Shown piece after piece: positions 7,155 to 19,857 of a stretch of DNA of 64,000 nucleotides; within the stretch, counting starts at the first letter, position 1, and every line of letters begins with the position of its first letter. This DNA comes from Aureimonas sp. AU12 (GTDB taxonomy: Bacteria > Pseudomonadota > Alphaproteobacteria > Rhizobiales > Rhizobiaceae): the NCBI RefSeq assembly GCF_001463705.1, contig NZ_BBWH01000021.1, positions 94,742 to 158,741 of the forward strand, read 5' to 3'. The notes under the pieces are model-generated. The model was not told the origin of the DNA and did no database searches. It saw only the letters and a list, made by a program, of their open reading frames with translations. Made by a program: the position numbers and the translations under genes.

Positions 7155-9440
7155 TTGGCGAAACGGCCCCGAAACCATCATGGACCCGACGCAAGCGTGA
7201 AGACCCGACAGCGCGAGGGATCGGCATCCCGCCTCCTCTTCGACGACCCGAAGGCCGCCATGCCGGCGTCGGGCGCCGAGCGCGTCGTGCCGGTCCTCGT
7301 GCCGCTGCCGAGCGAACGCGCCTATTCCTACCGGGTGCCGGAGGGAATGAGCGTCGAGCCCGGCTCCATCGTGCAGGTGCCGCTGGGGCCGCGCCAGGTC
7401 GCCGGCGTGGTCTGGGACGGCGAGAGCGACCGGGTCGATCCGGCCAAGCTGCGCGCCATCACCCGCGTCTTCGACTGCCCGCCGCTCGGCGCGGCGATGC
7501 GGCGCTTCATCGACTGGGTGGCCGACTACACGCTCTCGCCGCCTGGCCTTGTGGTGCGCATGGCGCTACGGGCGCCCGCCGCCTTCGATCCCGAACCGAT
7601 GATTGACGGATTGCGTCTCGCCGCCGCTCGGCCCGACCGGCTCACCCCCGCGCGGCTGCGCGCCATCGAGACGGCGGCCGCCTTGCCGGACTGGACGCGC
7701 TCGGGTCTCGCCCATGCCGCAGGCGTCACCGCTTCGGTGATCGATGGGCTGGTGAAGGCCGGTACGTTCGAGACGGTGCGCCTGCCGCCCCATCCGGTCG
7801 TCGCCGCGCCCGACACCGCACATGCGCGCGCCGCCCTCAATTCGCAGCAGGACGAGGCGGCAGCCGCCTTGGCGGCCAAGGTGGATGAGGGCGGCTTCTC
7901 TGTCAGCCTGCTCGAAGGCGTCACCGGCTCGGGCAAGACGGAGGTGTATTTCGAGGCGGTGGCTCGCGCGCTGGACGCGGGCCGGCAGGTGCTGATCCTT
8001 CTGCCCGAGATCGCGTTGACGCAGTCCTTCATCGACCGGTTCGAGGCGCGCTTCGGCGCGCCGCCGGCGCAATGGCACTCCGACGTCGCGCCGCGCAACC
8101 GCGAGCGGGTGTGGCGACAGGTGGCGGAGGGGCGCGTGCGCGTCGTTGCCGGGGCCCGCTCGGCGCTGTTCCTGCCGTTCCGCGAGCTCGGGCTCGTGGT
8201 CGTCGACGAGGAGCACGACCCCGCCTACAAGCAGGAGGACCGCACCTTCTACCACGCCCGCGACATGGCGGTGGTGCGCGCGCGGGGCGCCGGCTTCCCG
8301 GCGATCCTCGCCTCCGCCACGCCCTCGCTCGAAAGCCGCGTCAACGCCCGCTCCGGGCGATACGCCCATGTGACGCTCGACAGCCGCTTTGCCGAGGCCG
8401 CGCTGCCGCGCCTCTCGCTGGTTGATCTGCGCCGCCACCCGCCGACGCGCGGCCGCTTCGTCTCGCCGGTACTGCTCACGGCCATCGAGGAGACGGTGAA
8501 GCGCGGCGAGCAGGCGCTGCTCTTCCTCAACCGGCGGGGCTATGCACCGCTGACGCTCTGCCGGGTCTGCGGCCATCGCTTCCAGTGCCCGCAATGTTCG
8601 ACCTGGCTTGTCGACCACCGGCTGCGCGGCACGCTCCAGTGCCACCATTGCGGCCATGCCGAGCGCCGACCCGAGGCCTGTCCCGCCTGCGGCACGCTCG
8701 ATCATCTCGCCGCCTGCGGTCCAGGCGTCGAGCGCATCGCCGAGGAGATGCTGGAGACCTTTCCGGACGCGCGCACCATCCTCCTCTCGTCCGACCTGCC
8801 GGGCGGCGCGCGGCGGCTGCGGCGCGAGCTCGACGCCGTGGCGGAGGGCGAGGCCGACATCGTCATCGGCACCCAGCTCGTCGCCAAGGGTCACCACTTC
8901 CCGCTGATGACGCTCGTCGGCGCCATCGACGCCGATCTCGGCCTCGCCAACGGCGACCCGCGCGCCGCCGAGCGCACCTTCCAGCTTCTGCACCAGGTGA
9001 CGGGGCGCGCCGGGCGGACGGGCCTCGCCAGCCGCGGCATGATCCAGACATACTGCCCGGAGCATCCGGTGATGCAGGCGATCGTGGCGGGCGATCCCGA
9101 GCGCTTCTACGAGCGCGAGACGAACGAGCGCGAGCGCGCCGGCCTGCCGCCCTTCGGACGGCTCGCCGCGATCATCGTCTCGGCCGATACCCGCCGCGAG
9201 GCCGAGGAGCACGGACGCCAGCTGCGTCTGGCCGCGCCAGAGGATCCGGCGATCGAGGTGCTCGGGCCTGCGGAGGCGCCGCTCGGGGTGATTCGCGGCC
9301 GCCATCGCTTCCGGCTGCTGTGCCAGGGGCCGCGCAACGCGCCGCTGCAGGCCTATCTGCGGGAGATGACGGCGCGCGCTCCGCGTCCGCGCGGCACCGT
9401 GCATGTCCAGATCGACATCGATCCGCAAAGTTTCCTGTGA
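7155..9440 (+). CDS. priA: primosomal protein N' (replication restart helicase PriA)
   Basis: PriA reloads the replisome at collapsed forks by binding fork DNA, unwinding 3' to 5' and recruiting DnaB. Features in order: N-terminal DNA-binding domain (VPVLVPLPSERAYSYRVPEG), Walker A EGVTGSGKTEVYFE, the DEEH box (VVDEEHDPAYKQED), and a zinc module with eight cysteines in CRVCGHRFQCPQCS and CHHCGH...CPACGT. Then come helicase motifs (IVIGTQLVAKGHHFP, HQVTGRAGRTG). The start is uncertain: ATG 7155, GTG 7197 or ATG 7260; the last has GAAGG just before it and starts right at the conserved domain. Confidence 0.95.
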   Translation: MAKRPRNHHGPDASVKTRQREGSASRLLFDDPKAAMPASGAERVVPVLVPLPSERAYSYRVPEGMSVEPGSIVQVPLGPRQVAGVVWDGESDRVDPAKLRAITRVFDCPPLGAAMRRFIDWVADYTLSPPGLVVRMALRAPAAFDPEPMIDGLRLAAARPDRLTPARLRAIETAAALPDWTRSGLAHAAGVTASVIDGLVKAGTFETVRLPPHPVVAAPDTAHARAALNSQQDEAAAALAAKVDEGGFSVSLLEGVTGSGKTEVYFEAVARALDAGRQVLILLPEIALTQSFIDRFEARFGAPPAQWHSDVAPRNRERVWRQVAEGRVRVVAGARSALFLPFRELGLVVVDEEHDPAYKQEDRTFYHARDMAVVRARGAGFPAILASATPSLESRVNARSGRYAHVTLDSRFAEAALPRLSLVDLRRHPPTRGRFVSPVLLTAIEETVKRGEQALLFLNRRGYAPLTLCRVCGHRFQCPQCSTWLVDHRLRGTLQCHHCGHAERRPEACPACGTLDHLAACGPGVERIAEEMLETFPDARTILLSSDLPGGARRLRRELDAVAEGEADIVIGTQLVAKGHHFPLMTLVGAIDADLGLANGDPRAAERTFQLLHQVTGRAGRTGLASRGMIQTYCPEHPVMQAIVAGDPERFYERETNERERAGLPPFGRLAAIIVSADTRREAEEHGRQLRLAAPEDPAIEVLGPAEAPLGVIRGRHRFRLLCQGPRNAPLQAYLREMTARAPRPRGTVHVQIDIDPQSFL

Positions 9441-9518
9441 CGGCGGCAGCCGCTTGCGCGGTCCTCGCGCAGCCGGCATCAGGAAAGGACCAGACCCCAG
9501 CCGGAGACGCCGACGTCC

Positions 9519-10043
9519 ATGCTCGCTTTGTTCCGGCCCGCCGCGATCCGGCTCGCCTTCGCCGGCCTTCTGGCTTTCCCGGCCCTTCCACCGGCCTCGG
9601 CGCAGACCGCGCCCGCAACTGCGGACGCGCCCAAGCCGCCGGCGGCGGGCGAGGCGATCTTCTGGTATCCCGCGCCCTCGCGCTGCACCTTCTTCACGCC
9701 GCATGAGCGGGAACGGTTCCGCTTCGACGACCCCGACACGTGGCGCTTCGCCTTTCTCGTCATGCGTGAGAACGGGGCCGCCGACCCCGCCAAGGCGGCG
9801 GAGCGCGGCTACGTGATGAATGCGGGCGTCCTGCGCGAACTCGAGAAGCTGCGCACCGGGCCGGACGCTGCCGGCGACGAGGTGACGGTCTGGCGCTCGG
9901 CGGGCGAACCTCGCATCAATGTGAACGTGACGCTGCGCACCGAGACCGCAAGCCCGGAAGAGAGGTCGCTGCGCGGGCGCATGGTGGTGATCCGCGGCGA
10001 CGGCGAGACGGCCACCGAGATCGTGGGCTCCTGCGGGCCTTGA
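9519..10043 (+). CDS. exported hypothetical protein
   Basis: 174 residues of unknown function. The N-terminus is a clear Sec signal peptide (basic start, hydrophobic LAFAGLLAFPALPPA, likely cleavage after ASA-Q). A proline/alanine-rich linker follows, then a soluble domain with EAIFWYPAPSRCTFF and a final SCGP. The two cysteines could form a disulfide in the periplasm. I recognise no family. It follows priA by about 80 bases on the same strand, with no visible terminator between. Confidence 0.78.
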   Translation: MLALFRPAAIRLAFAGLLAFPALPPASAQTAPATADAPKPPAAGEAIFWYPAPSRCTFFTPHERERFRFDDPDTWRFAFLVMRENGAADPAKAAERGYVMNAGVLRELEKLRTGPDAAGDEVTVWRSAGEPRINVNVTLRTETASPEERSLRGRMVVIRGDGETATEIVGSCGP

Positions 10044-10147
10044 TGTCAGCGTCTTTTGCGGCGCCCGCTCAATTCCTGTAAGCCGGCGAAAAGCCCTGCG
10101 ATACCGGTTGCGTTTGAGCGGTCGGGTCGCCACCCATTGAGCGCCCG

Positions 10148-10543
10148 ATGCAATTCAATCTGCCCCAGACGATCCCCGATCTCCTGCCCTTCGTGGCAGC
10201 TTGCGCCAGTATCCTCTACGGCCTCGTCGCCCTCTTCGCGCCACGCCTCCTCCTGCGGATGCTGCGGCTCGACGCGGTTGGGCCATCGGCTGCGGGGATT
10301 TCGGAGGTGCGCTCGACGCTCGCCGGCTTCCCGCTCGGCACCGGCCTCGTGACGCTGTTCTTCTTCGACCAGCCGTTCATGCAGATGACGCTGGGGGCCG
10401 GCTGGCTCTTCACCGCGTTCGGGCGCCTTGTGTCGATTCTTTCCGACGAGGCGTCGACGCTGGCGAACTGGTTCCTGCTTCTCCTCAACCTCGCGCTCGC
10501 CGCCCTATGCCTCGCCCCCGTCTTCGGCGTCGTCACGGCCTGA
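10148..10543 (+). CDS. small integral membrane protein, DUF4345-like
   Basis: 131 residues with four predicted membrane-spanning segments (about 12-32, 55-75, 77-95, 105-127). The pattern of an Arg-containing segment before a Gly-rich helix (SEVRSTLAGFPLGTGL) and then FGRLVSILSDE recalls the DUF4345 family, whose function is not known. It lies between the exported hypothetical gene and atpH on the same strand. It is not an F0 subunit: it has neither the AtpE proteolipid nor the AtpB signature. Confidence 0.72.
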   Translation: MQFNLPQTIPDLLPFVAACASILYGLVALFAPRLLLRMLRLDAVGPSAAGISEVRSTLAGFPLGTGLVTLFFFDQPFMQMTLGAGWLFTAFGRLVSILSDEASTLANWFLLLLNLALAALCLAPVFGVVTA

Positions 10544-10598
10544 GGCGAGGGGCCCGTAAACCATCGCGCAAGGCGGGAAATTGGGCTCGGCTGCTCTG

Positions 10599-10626
10599 TT
10601 GTCGCGCCGGGAACGCTGTGCTAGAC
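10599..10626 (+). promoter_or_regulatory. promoter candidate for the atpHAGDC operon
   Basis: TTGTCG (10599-10604) and CTAGAC (10621-10626) are spaced 16 bases apart, in the 212-base gap before atpH. This resembles the loose alphaproteobacterial sigma-70 pattern. Confidence 0.3.
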
Positions 10627-10755
10627 GACCACCATTCCGGCGCGGTGATGGGCATCAATTCCAGGCCCGCAGCCGTTTTTTTGACCAGCTTCGAGGCGTT
10701 GCGGACACTCCGCGACGAAGGACCTTGGGCCCAGCGTGAAGAGAAGCGATCGTCC

Positions 10756-12845
<2,090 letters not shown>

Positions 12846-12884
12846 AGAACGCGGCCGCGGCCACGCAGGAGACGCACCGGACCC

Positions 12885-13769
12885 ATGGCTTCGCTCAAGG
12901 ATCTGAGAAACCGCATCGCTTCGGTGAAGGCGACGCAGAAGATCACCAAGGCCATGCAGATGGTCGCGGCGGCGAAGCTGCGCCGCGCCCAGGACGCGGC
13001 GGAAGCGGCGCGTCCTTATTCCGAGCGCATGGCCTCGGTTCTGGCCAACATCGCCGGCGCGCTGGAGGAGGGCGAAGCCCTTCCCCTGATGAGCGGCACC
13101 GGTCAGAACAAGACGCATCTCCTCGTGGTCTTCACGTCGGATCGTGGTCTCTGCGGCGGCTTCAACGGGCAGATCGTGCGTCTCGTGCGTGAGCACGTCC
13201 GGCGCCTCGAAGCCGACGGCAAGGTCGTGAAGATCCTGTCGGTCGGCAAGAAGGGCCTCGATCTGATGCGCCGCGATCTCGGCGACAAGATCGTCGCCAA
13301 GATGGACCTGAACGCGGGCAAGGGCATCGGCTTCTCCAATGCCGAGGTCGTCGCCGACAAGGTGATGGACCTCTTCGCTGCCGGCGAGTTCGACGTCGCG
13401 ACGATCTTCTACTCGGCCTTCGAGAACGTCATCACGCAGCGCCCGACCGCGCAGCGGATCATCCCGGCGGAGGTTCCGACCGCGGATGGGACGATCGCGG
13501 TGGGCGGCACCAACGCGCTCTACGAGTACGAGCCGGAGCCCGAGGAGATCCTCGCCGAGCTGATCCCGCGCAACATCAAGATCCAGATCTTCCGGGCGCT
13601 GCTCGAGAACGGCGCGTCAGAGCAAGGCGCTCGCATGAGTGCCATGGACAACGCGACGCGCAATGCCGGCGACATGATCAACAAGCTGTCGATCTCCTAC
13701 AACCGCCAGCGCCAGGCCCAGATCACCACCGAACTGATCGAGATCATCGCGGGCGCCGAGGCGCTCTGA
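12885..13769 (+). CDS. atpG: ATP synthase F1 subunit gamma
   Basis: Central rotor shaft, 294 residues. The N-terminal coiled coil [20 protein letters not shown] and the C-terminal coiled coil [20 protein letters not shown] are both present. The central Rossmann-like part has [12 protein letters not shown]. It couples proton-driven rotation in F0 to the alpha-beta hexamer. It is the third gene of the operon, with atpD about 110 bases downstream. Confidence 0.98.
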   Translation: MASLKDLRNRIASVKATQKITKAMQMVAAAKLRRAQDAAEAARPYSERMASVLANIAGALEEGEALPLMSGTGQNKTHLLVVFTSDRGLCGGFNGQIVRLVREHVRRLEADGKVVKILSVGKKGLDLMRRDLGDKIVAKMDLNAGKGIGFSNAEVVADKVMDLFAAGEFDVATIFYSAFENVITQRPTAQRIIPAEVPTADGTIAVGGTNALYEYEPEPEEILAELIPRNIKIQIFRALLENGASEQGARMSAMDNATRNAGDMINKLSISYNRQRQAQITTELIEIIAGAEAL

Positions 13770-13866
13770 GGACCCCGATCCCGCGCCGCTTGCCGGCACG
13801 GACCCGAGATGCGACCGATGGTGCGGGAGGCAGGATCTGCCGGGACGCACCGACCAGATGATTTGA

Positions 13867-15333
<1,467 letters not shown>

Positions 15334-15334
15334 G

Positions 15335-15565
15335 ATGGCGGCACCGTCCGATGATCTGAAGATCGAGGACGCGATCAACACCACCTGTCCGTGGTCGGGG
15401 CAACCGATCGCGGACGGGTCGCTCACCTTTTACAGGGATGCGGTGGTCGGGTTCTGCAACCCGGGCTGCCGCGACAAGTTCGAGATCGCGGTCCATCATT
15501 TCGAGGCCGCGCTTCAGGCAAAGCTCCGACTCGAGGAGCCGACAGGGCAGGGCAATCGTGGCTGA
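15335..15565 (+). CDS. small Cys-motif (YHS/TRASH-like) protein inside the atp operon
   Basis: 76-residue protein with the arrangement C-P-W-S-G, about 20 residues with an aromatic YRDAVVGF, then C-N-x-G-C-R-D-K-F-E and an amphipathic helix. It resembles the YHS/TRASH metal-binding fold: a short beta-hairpin with three cysteines near the right distance to bind zinc, copper or iron. The function is unknown. It starts one base after the atpD stop and its last eight bases overlap the atpC GTG start, so it must be translated with the ATP synthase genes. The overlap geometry and a conserved-looking motif argue against a chance ORF. Confidence 0.75.
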   Translation: MAAPSDDLKIEDAINTTCPWSGQPIADGSLTFYRDAVVGFCNPGCRDKFEIAVHHFEAALQAKLRLEEPTGQGNRG

Positions 15566-15962
15566 CAGCTTCAAGTTCGAACTGGTTTCCCCCGAGCGGC
15601 TGCTGCTCTCGGAACAGGTGAGCGCCGTCGTCGCGCCCGGCACCGAAGGCTATTTCACCGTCATGGCGCATCATGCGCCGCTGATGGCGACGCTGAAGCC
15701 CGGCGTCGTCCATGCGACGCTAGCCTCCGGCGGCGAAAAGCGGATCTACGTCCAGGGCGGGTTCGCCGACATCAATCCCGACGGCTTCACGCTGCTTGCC
15801 GAGCACGCGACGCCGGTCGAGGACATCGATCGGGCCGATCTCGACCAGCGCATCCGCGATGCCGAGGAAGACGTCGCCGACGCGACCGATGCCGGTGTCA
15901 AGTCGAAGGCCGAGGTTCGGCTCTCGGATCTGCGCAACGCTCGCGACGCGCTCGGACTGTAA
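15558..15962 (+). CDS. atpC: ATP synthase F1 subunit epsilon
   Basis: Epsilon subunit of the central stalk, which inhibits ATP hydrolysis through its C-terminal helices. It has 134 residues from GTG 15558. The N-terminal beta sandwich carries FELVSPERLLLSEQV and GYFTVMAHHAPLMATLKPG. The C-terminal helical hairpin (DLDQRIRDAEEDVADATD...) is complete. The GTG overlaps the preceding small gene by eight bases, and GGGCAGGGC gives a nearby ribosome-binding site. Confidence 0.95.
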   Translation: MADSFKFELVSPERLLLSEQVSAVVAPGTEGYFTVMAHHAPLMATLKPGVVHATLASGGEKRIYVQGGFADINPDGFTLLAEHATPVEDIDRADLDQRIRDAEEDVADATDAGVKSKAEVRLSDLRNARDALGL

Positions 15963-15997
15963 AGCGCCGTAGATTGCGTTACGCCACTTGCTGATAC

Positions 15998-16035
15998 GAA
16001 AGAGGCCCGGTTGCGAAACCGGGCCTCTTTCGTTG
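15998..16035. terminator. bidirectional rho-independent terminator between atpC and an acetyltransferase gene
   Basis: A perfect 16-base stem (15998-16013 with 16018-16033) around the loop GCGA. The outer parts are A-rich on the left and T-rich on the right, so it can act on both strands. It serves atpC on plus and the acetyltransferase on minus. Confidence 0.85.
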
Positions 16036-16070
16036 GTGGGGACAAGTCCTCATCAGAGTGTGCCGATGGA

Positions 16071-16589
16071 TCAGCCCTCGGCCTCCGCACCGAATGCCTT
16101 GGGATAGTGCAGGAGACCGCGCCAGCCCGCGAGGCTGCCCGGCACAAGCTCGATCGCCTGAAAGGCTGGACCGGCCCATGGCACGACGGCGCCGGCAGCC
16201 AAATCGGCCCGAAAGCCCAAGCGGCCGTAGAAGGCGGGGTCGCCGAGCACGAAGACCGAGCGCCAGCCGCGCTCGCGTGCCAGGTCCAGTCCGTAGCGCA
16301 CGAGATGGGAGCCGACGCCCTCGCCCTGATGATCCGGCACCACCGCAACGGGGCCGAGCGCCAAGGCCTTCTCGGCGCCCTCCAGGGCCGTCAGGAGCGC
16401 GTGGCCGACGATGTAGTCGCCCTTGGCCGCCACGACCGACAGGACGTCGTGGCCTTCCTGGATGATGGCCTGCGGTAGGCGGGCCTCTTCGTCGCGCCCG
16501 AAGGCGCTGGCGTGGATCGTCTCAACCAATGCGAGTTCACCGCCCGCCATCTCGCGATAACGGATGTCACCTTCGGCCGAGAAGGTCAT
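16071..16589 (-). CDS. GNAT N-acetyltransferase (YhbS-like)
   Basis: 172 residues. [20 protein letters not shown] matches strand beta-4 and the acetyl-CoA loop (Q-x-x-G-x-G) of the YhbS-type acetyltransferases. [15 protein letters not shown] is the typical following motif of this subgroup. The substrate is unknown. Its ATG overlaps the rppH stop by four bases (ATGA), so the two are translationally coupled. Confidence 0.88.
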   Translation of the reverse strand: MTFSAEGDIRYREMAGGELALVETIHASAFGRDEEARLPQAIIQEGHDVLSVVAAKGDYIVGHALLTALEGAEKALALGPVAVVPDHQGEGVGSHLVRYGLDLARERGWRSVFVLGDPAFYGRLGFRADLAAGAVVPWAGPAFQAIELVPGSLAGWRGLLHYPKAFGAEAEG

Positions 16590-17107
16590 GGTCGGGTCTC
16601 CAGATGGCGAAATTCAGCGATTACGGCTTCATAGACCGGGCGTTTGAAGGGGACGACGAGCGACAGGACCTCATCCATCGTCTTCCAGCCCCAGGCGTCG
16701 AACTCGGCGCTGTGGCCGCCGGGCGGCGGGTTGATCTGGACCTCGGCGTCGGCGCCCTGGAAGCGGAAGGCGAACCACTTCTGCTTCTGGCCCCGGAAGC
16801 GTCCTTTGAGGGCGATGCCGACGAGATGCTCCGGCAGCTCGTAGGTGAGCCAGTCCGGCATCTCGCCCAGCGGCGTGACGGAGCGGATCCCCGTTTCTTC
16901 GAACAACTCGCGCTCGGCGGCGACGCGGGGATCCTCGTCGGGGTCGATGCCGCCTTGCGGCATCTGCCAGAGCTGAAGGGCGCCGTCCATCTCGCCCTTG
17001 GGCTCCACGATGCGTCGACCGACGAAGACCAGTCCCTCGGCGTTGAGGACCATCACCCCGACACAAGGGCGGTAAGGTAGGGACGCCGGGGCGTCTGCAA
17101 GCGTCAT
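16586..17107 (-). CDS. rppH: RNA pyrophosphohydrolase RppH (Nudix)
   Basis: Removes pyrophosphate from the 5' triphosphate end of mRNA, which starts RNase E-dependent decay. The Nudix box GGIDPDE...RELFEETGI is complete. The flanking WQMPQG, KWFAFRF and FDAWGW motifs separate RppH from general Nudix hydrolases. 173 residues is the usual length. Its place behind ctpA and the DUF610 deacetylase-like gene is the standard arrangement in this order. The stop overlaps the acetyltransferase start. Confidence 0.93.
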   Translation of the reverse strand: MTLADAPASLPYRPCVGVMVLNAEGLVFVGRRIVEPKGEMDGALQLWQMPQGGIDPDEDPRVAAERELFEETGIRSVTPLGEMPDWLTYELPEHLVGIALKGRFRGQKQKWFAFRFQGADAEVQINPPPGGHSAEFDAWGWKTMDEVLSLVVPFKRPVYEAVIAEFRHLETRP

Positions 17108-17221
17108 GGCAAATCCGTCTCCTGTTGCGGCGCAACCTTACGGGAACGTCGTCACAACAGAAATGCACGGGAGGGCGGTCCCATGCGATTCACCCAAAAG
17201 AAACCAATCCGCCTTGGACGA

Positions 17222-18403
17222 TCAGCCTCGCGCTTCCGGGTCGAAGGCGATCGCGGAGACGGGAACGATCTCGATGCCGCGTTGCGCAGCCTCCGCCGCC
17301 CACCCGGCGATCGTGCCGACCGTCGTCTCGAAGGCGCTGGCGACGCCGATGGCCGTGCCCCGCGCGCGCGCGACGCGCTCGAGCGCGTCGAGCTGGCGGC
17401 GGACCGCGTCGGGGCTCCGCTCGCCGTCGAGTACGAGGTCCGAGGCCGCGAAGGGGGCACCGCTGGCCGTGGCGACGTCGCGCGCCTGCGATCGCGACGA
17501 GGTGCCGTCGTCGAGATAGAGAAGGCCGCGCCGCGTCAGTTCGGCAAGGAAGGGCTCCAGCGCCGCGGGATCGGCGTTGAAGCGTGCGCCCATGTAGTTC
17601 ATGACGCCCACATAGTTGGTCAGACGACCCATCGACCAATCGAGTGCGTCGAACTGGCGAGCCGCGGCGTCGGCGACGGTCAGCGTGTGCTCGCCCGGCG
17701 AGACCTGGGGATAGCCGAACGGCTCCATGGCGGCCTGCAACAGAACCTCGTGGCCGTTGCGACGTGCCGTCTGCATCCAGCGGTCGAGGCTGTTGCCGCT
17801 GGCCGCGAAGGCCAGCGTGACGCCCGCGGGCAGGCGTTCGACGGCTTGCTGCGTGCCGGTCTGGCTGATGCCGAGACCGCCGACGACGATGGCGATGCGG
17901 GTGCCGAGCGCCCCGGATGAGGCGCCGGCATAGACGTCGAGCGGGCGTCGACCGTCGCCCGAGCGCACGGGAAGCGGCCCGTAGTCGCTGGGCTCGATGA
18001 GGGCTTGGTCGGGCATATGCGCGAAGGCCTGCGGTTGGCGCAGGGAGCCGGGCTCGAGCACGCGGATCGAGCCGGTATAGGGGTTGGTGTCGCCGTTCAT
18101 CTGCGGCACGCCGTTGCCGTCGGTGATCTCGACGCCACCGGTTTCGCTCATCCGAACGACGTTAGGAAGGGTGGCGGCAGCAGCCGGGGCGCCCGAGGCC
18201 ACCACTGTCGGGAGTCCGCCTGTCTCGGCCTGCGGTGGGGCGATGGGCGCGAAAGCGGGCTGGCGCAGCGCGGTGAAGGCCGATCCGCCGGCAAGCGCGA
18301 CGCCGGCGAGGAGCACCAGCGCCGCGCCACGCCATCGCCTGCGCGGCCCGCCGGATGGGGGCGTCAGGTTCTGTCCGAGGGGGCGGTAAAGCTCGTCGCG
18401 CAT
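17222..18403 (-). CDS. divergent polysaccharide deacetylase family protein (DUF610/YibQ-like)
   Basis: 393 residues. A cytoplasmic basic N-terminus, one membrane anchor (about 26-45: GAALVLLAGVALAGGSAF) and a long low-complexity linker lead to a periplasmic domain from about 165. That domain has IAIVVGGLGIS, LAFAASG, HEVLLQAAMEPFGYP and YVGVMNYMGARF, as in the divergent polysaccharide deacetylase clan. Members are thought to act on envelope polysaccharide, but activity is not proven. It is next to ctpA and the EnvC-like gene, which supports a role in cell-wall remodelling. Confidence 0.85.
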   Translation of the reverse strand: MRDELYRPLGQNLTPPSGGPRRRWRGAALVLLAGVALAGGSAFTALRQPAFAPIAPPQAETGGLPTVVASGAPAAAATLPNVVRMSETGGVEITDGNGVPQMNGDTNPYTGSIRVLEPGSLRQPQAFAHMPDQALIEPSDYGPLPVRSGDGRRPLDVYAGASSGALGTRIAIVVGGLGISQTGTQQAVERLPAGVTLAFAASGNSLDRWMQTARRNGHEVLLQAAMEPFGYPQVSPGEHTLTVADAAARQFDALDWSMGRLTNYVGVMNYMGARFNADPAALEPFLAELTRRGLLYLDDGTSSRSQARDVATASGAPFAASDLVLDGERSPDAVRRQLDALERVARARGTAIGVASAFETTVGTIAGWAAEAAQRGIEIVPVSAIAFDPEARG

Positions 18404-18454
18404 GAGTCCTGTGTAGGACAGCGAACTGACGCGGAGCTTTGCGTGCGATCCAAA

Positions 18455-18487
18455 GGAAAAGGGCCCCGGCGCGATGCCGGAGCCCTT
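18455..18487 (-). terminator. rho-independent terminator after ctpA
   Basis: Read on the minus strand, AAGGGCTCCGGC pairs with GCCGGGGCCCTT (one mismatch) around a five-base loop, followed by TTTTCC. It lies 23 bases past the ctpA stop and separates it from the DUF610 gene. Confidence 0.75.
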
Positions 18488-18510
18488 CGGTCAATGCCGT
18501 ATCGATGCGC

Positions 18511-19857
18511 TCAGTTGGCGATCGACGCGGAATCCTGCTTCGGCGGGAAGGCGGCGTTCGTCTTGACGCCGCGCAGGAGATCGAGCGCGTACTGCATCTG
18601 CAGGTCGTCCTTGGCCTCCGGCGGCACGTAGTCGAGCGACCCCGAACCCTCGTCGCTCTCTTCGACACCCTGGATGTGTCCGCGCAGCGAGGATTCTCCG
18701 AGCTTGACGTCCTCGTCCGCCTTCAGACCCATCTGCGCCTTGATCTCCTCGGGGAGCGGCTGATCGACCTCGATGTCGGGCTTGATGCCGCGACCCTGGA
18801 TCGAGGTGCCTGCCGGTGTGTAGTAGAGCGCCGTCGTCAGACGCAGCGCGCCGTTGGCACCAAGCGGGATGATCGTCTGCACCGATCCCTTGCCGAACGA
18901 GCGCGAGCCGACAACGGTGGCGCGGCGCTGATCCTGCAGGGCGCCGGCGACGATCTCGGATGCCGAGGCCGAACCGCCGTTGACGAGCACGACCAGCGGC
19001 TTGCCGTCGATATCGTCGCCCGTGCGGGCGTTGTAGCGGCGGGTTTCCTCGGCGTTGCGGCCGCGGGTCGAGACGATCTCGCCGTTCTGCAGGAAGGCGT
19101 CGGAGACGCTGACCGCTTCGTCGAGCAGGCCGCCCGGGTTGCGGCGCAGATCGAGCACAAAACCCTTGAGCTGGTCGGCGGGGATCTTCGCCTTGATGTC
19201 GGCGATCGCCTCTTCCATGCCGCTCGTGGTCTGCTCGTTGAAGCGCAGGAGCTTGATATAGCCGACGTCGTTCTCGACGGTGTGGCGCACCGAGGGAACC
19301 TTGATCTCGGCGCGCTCGATCGAGAGGCGCACCGGCTGGGTGGCGCCGTCGCGGATGATGGTGAGGTCGACGGAGGAGCCGATCTCGCCCTTCATCTTCT
19401 CGACGGCCTCGGCCAGCGTCAGGCCGCGTACCTGCTCGCCGTTGATCTCGGCGATGAGGTCGCCCGCGAGGACGCCCGCCTTGTCGGCCGGGGTGCCGTC
19501 GAAGGGCGAGATGACCTTGACCAGCTCGTTCTCCATCGTGACCTCGATGCCGAGGCCGCCGAACTCGCCGCGCGTCTCGGTGCGCATGTCCGCCGTTTCC
19601 TTGGCGTTCATGTAGCTCGAATGCGGGTCGAGGGAGGTGAGCATGCCGTTGATCGCAGTCTCGATCAGCTTCTGGTCGTCGGGCACGTCGACATATTGCG
19701 CGCGCACGCGCTCGAACACGTCTCCGAAGATCGCAAGCTGGCGATAGGTATCCGACCCCGCGGCATTCGCTACGCCTGCATGCGAGCCGACGAACGTCGT
19801 CATCGCGGTCGCTCCGAGGAGCGCTCCGGCGAAGAGAATGGAGAGCTTACGTATCAT
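18511..19857 (-). CDS. ctpA: carboxy-terminal processing protease CtpA (S41 family)
   Basis: Periplasmic serine protease of 448 residues that trims exported proteins and, in several Gram-negatives, controls murein hydrolases. It has a signal peptide (MIRKLSILFAGALLGATA), a PDZ domain with GGLGIEVTMEN and DLIAEINGEQV, and the catalytic core. The nucleophile Ser lies in VNGGSASASEIVAGAL and the general-base Lys in GSRSFGKGSVQ. ATG 19857 is chosen because the signal peptide begins there; it overlaps the upstream EnvC-like gene by 11 bases. In other bacteria CtpA partners with EnvC-type factors, which fits this pairing. Confidence 0.93.
   Translation of the reverse strand: MIRKLSILFAGALLGATAMTTFVGSHAGVANAAGSDTYRQLAIFGDVFERVRAQYVDVPDDQKLIETAINGMLTSLDPHSSYMNAKETADMRTETRGEFGGLGIEVTMENELVKVISPFDGTPADKAGVLAGDLIAEINGEQVRGLTLAEAVEKMKGEIGSSVDLTIIRDGATQPVRLSIERAEIKVPSVRHTVENDVGYIKLLRFNEQTTSGMEEAIADIKAKIPADQLKGFVLDLRRNPGGLLDEAVSVSDAFLQNGEIVSTRGRNAEETRRYNARTGDDIDGKPLVVLVNGGSASASEIVAGALQDQRRATVVGSRSFGKGSVQTIIPLGANGALRLTTALYYTPAGTSIQGRGIKPDIEVDQPLPEEIKAQMGLKADEDVKLGESSLRGHIQGVEESDEGSGSLDYVPPEAKDDLQMQYALDLLRGVKTNAAFPPKQDSASIAN

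Noticed and set aside
7566..10133. 855-codon minus-strand frame opposite priA
   Set aside because: priA motifs on the plus strand are complete; the antisense product shows no motif.
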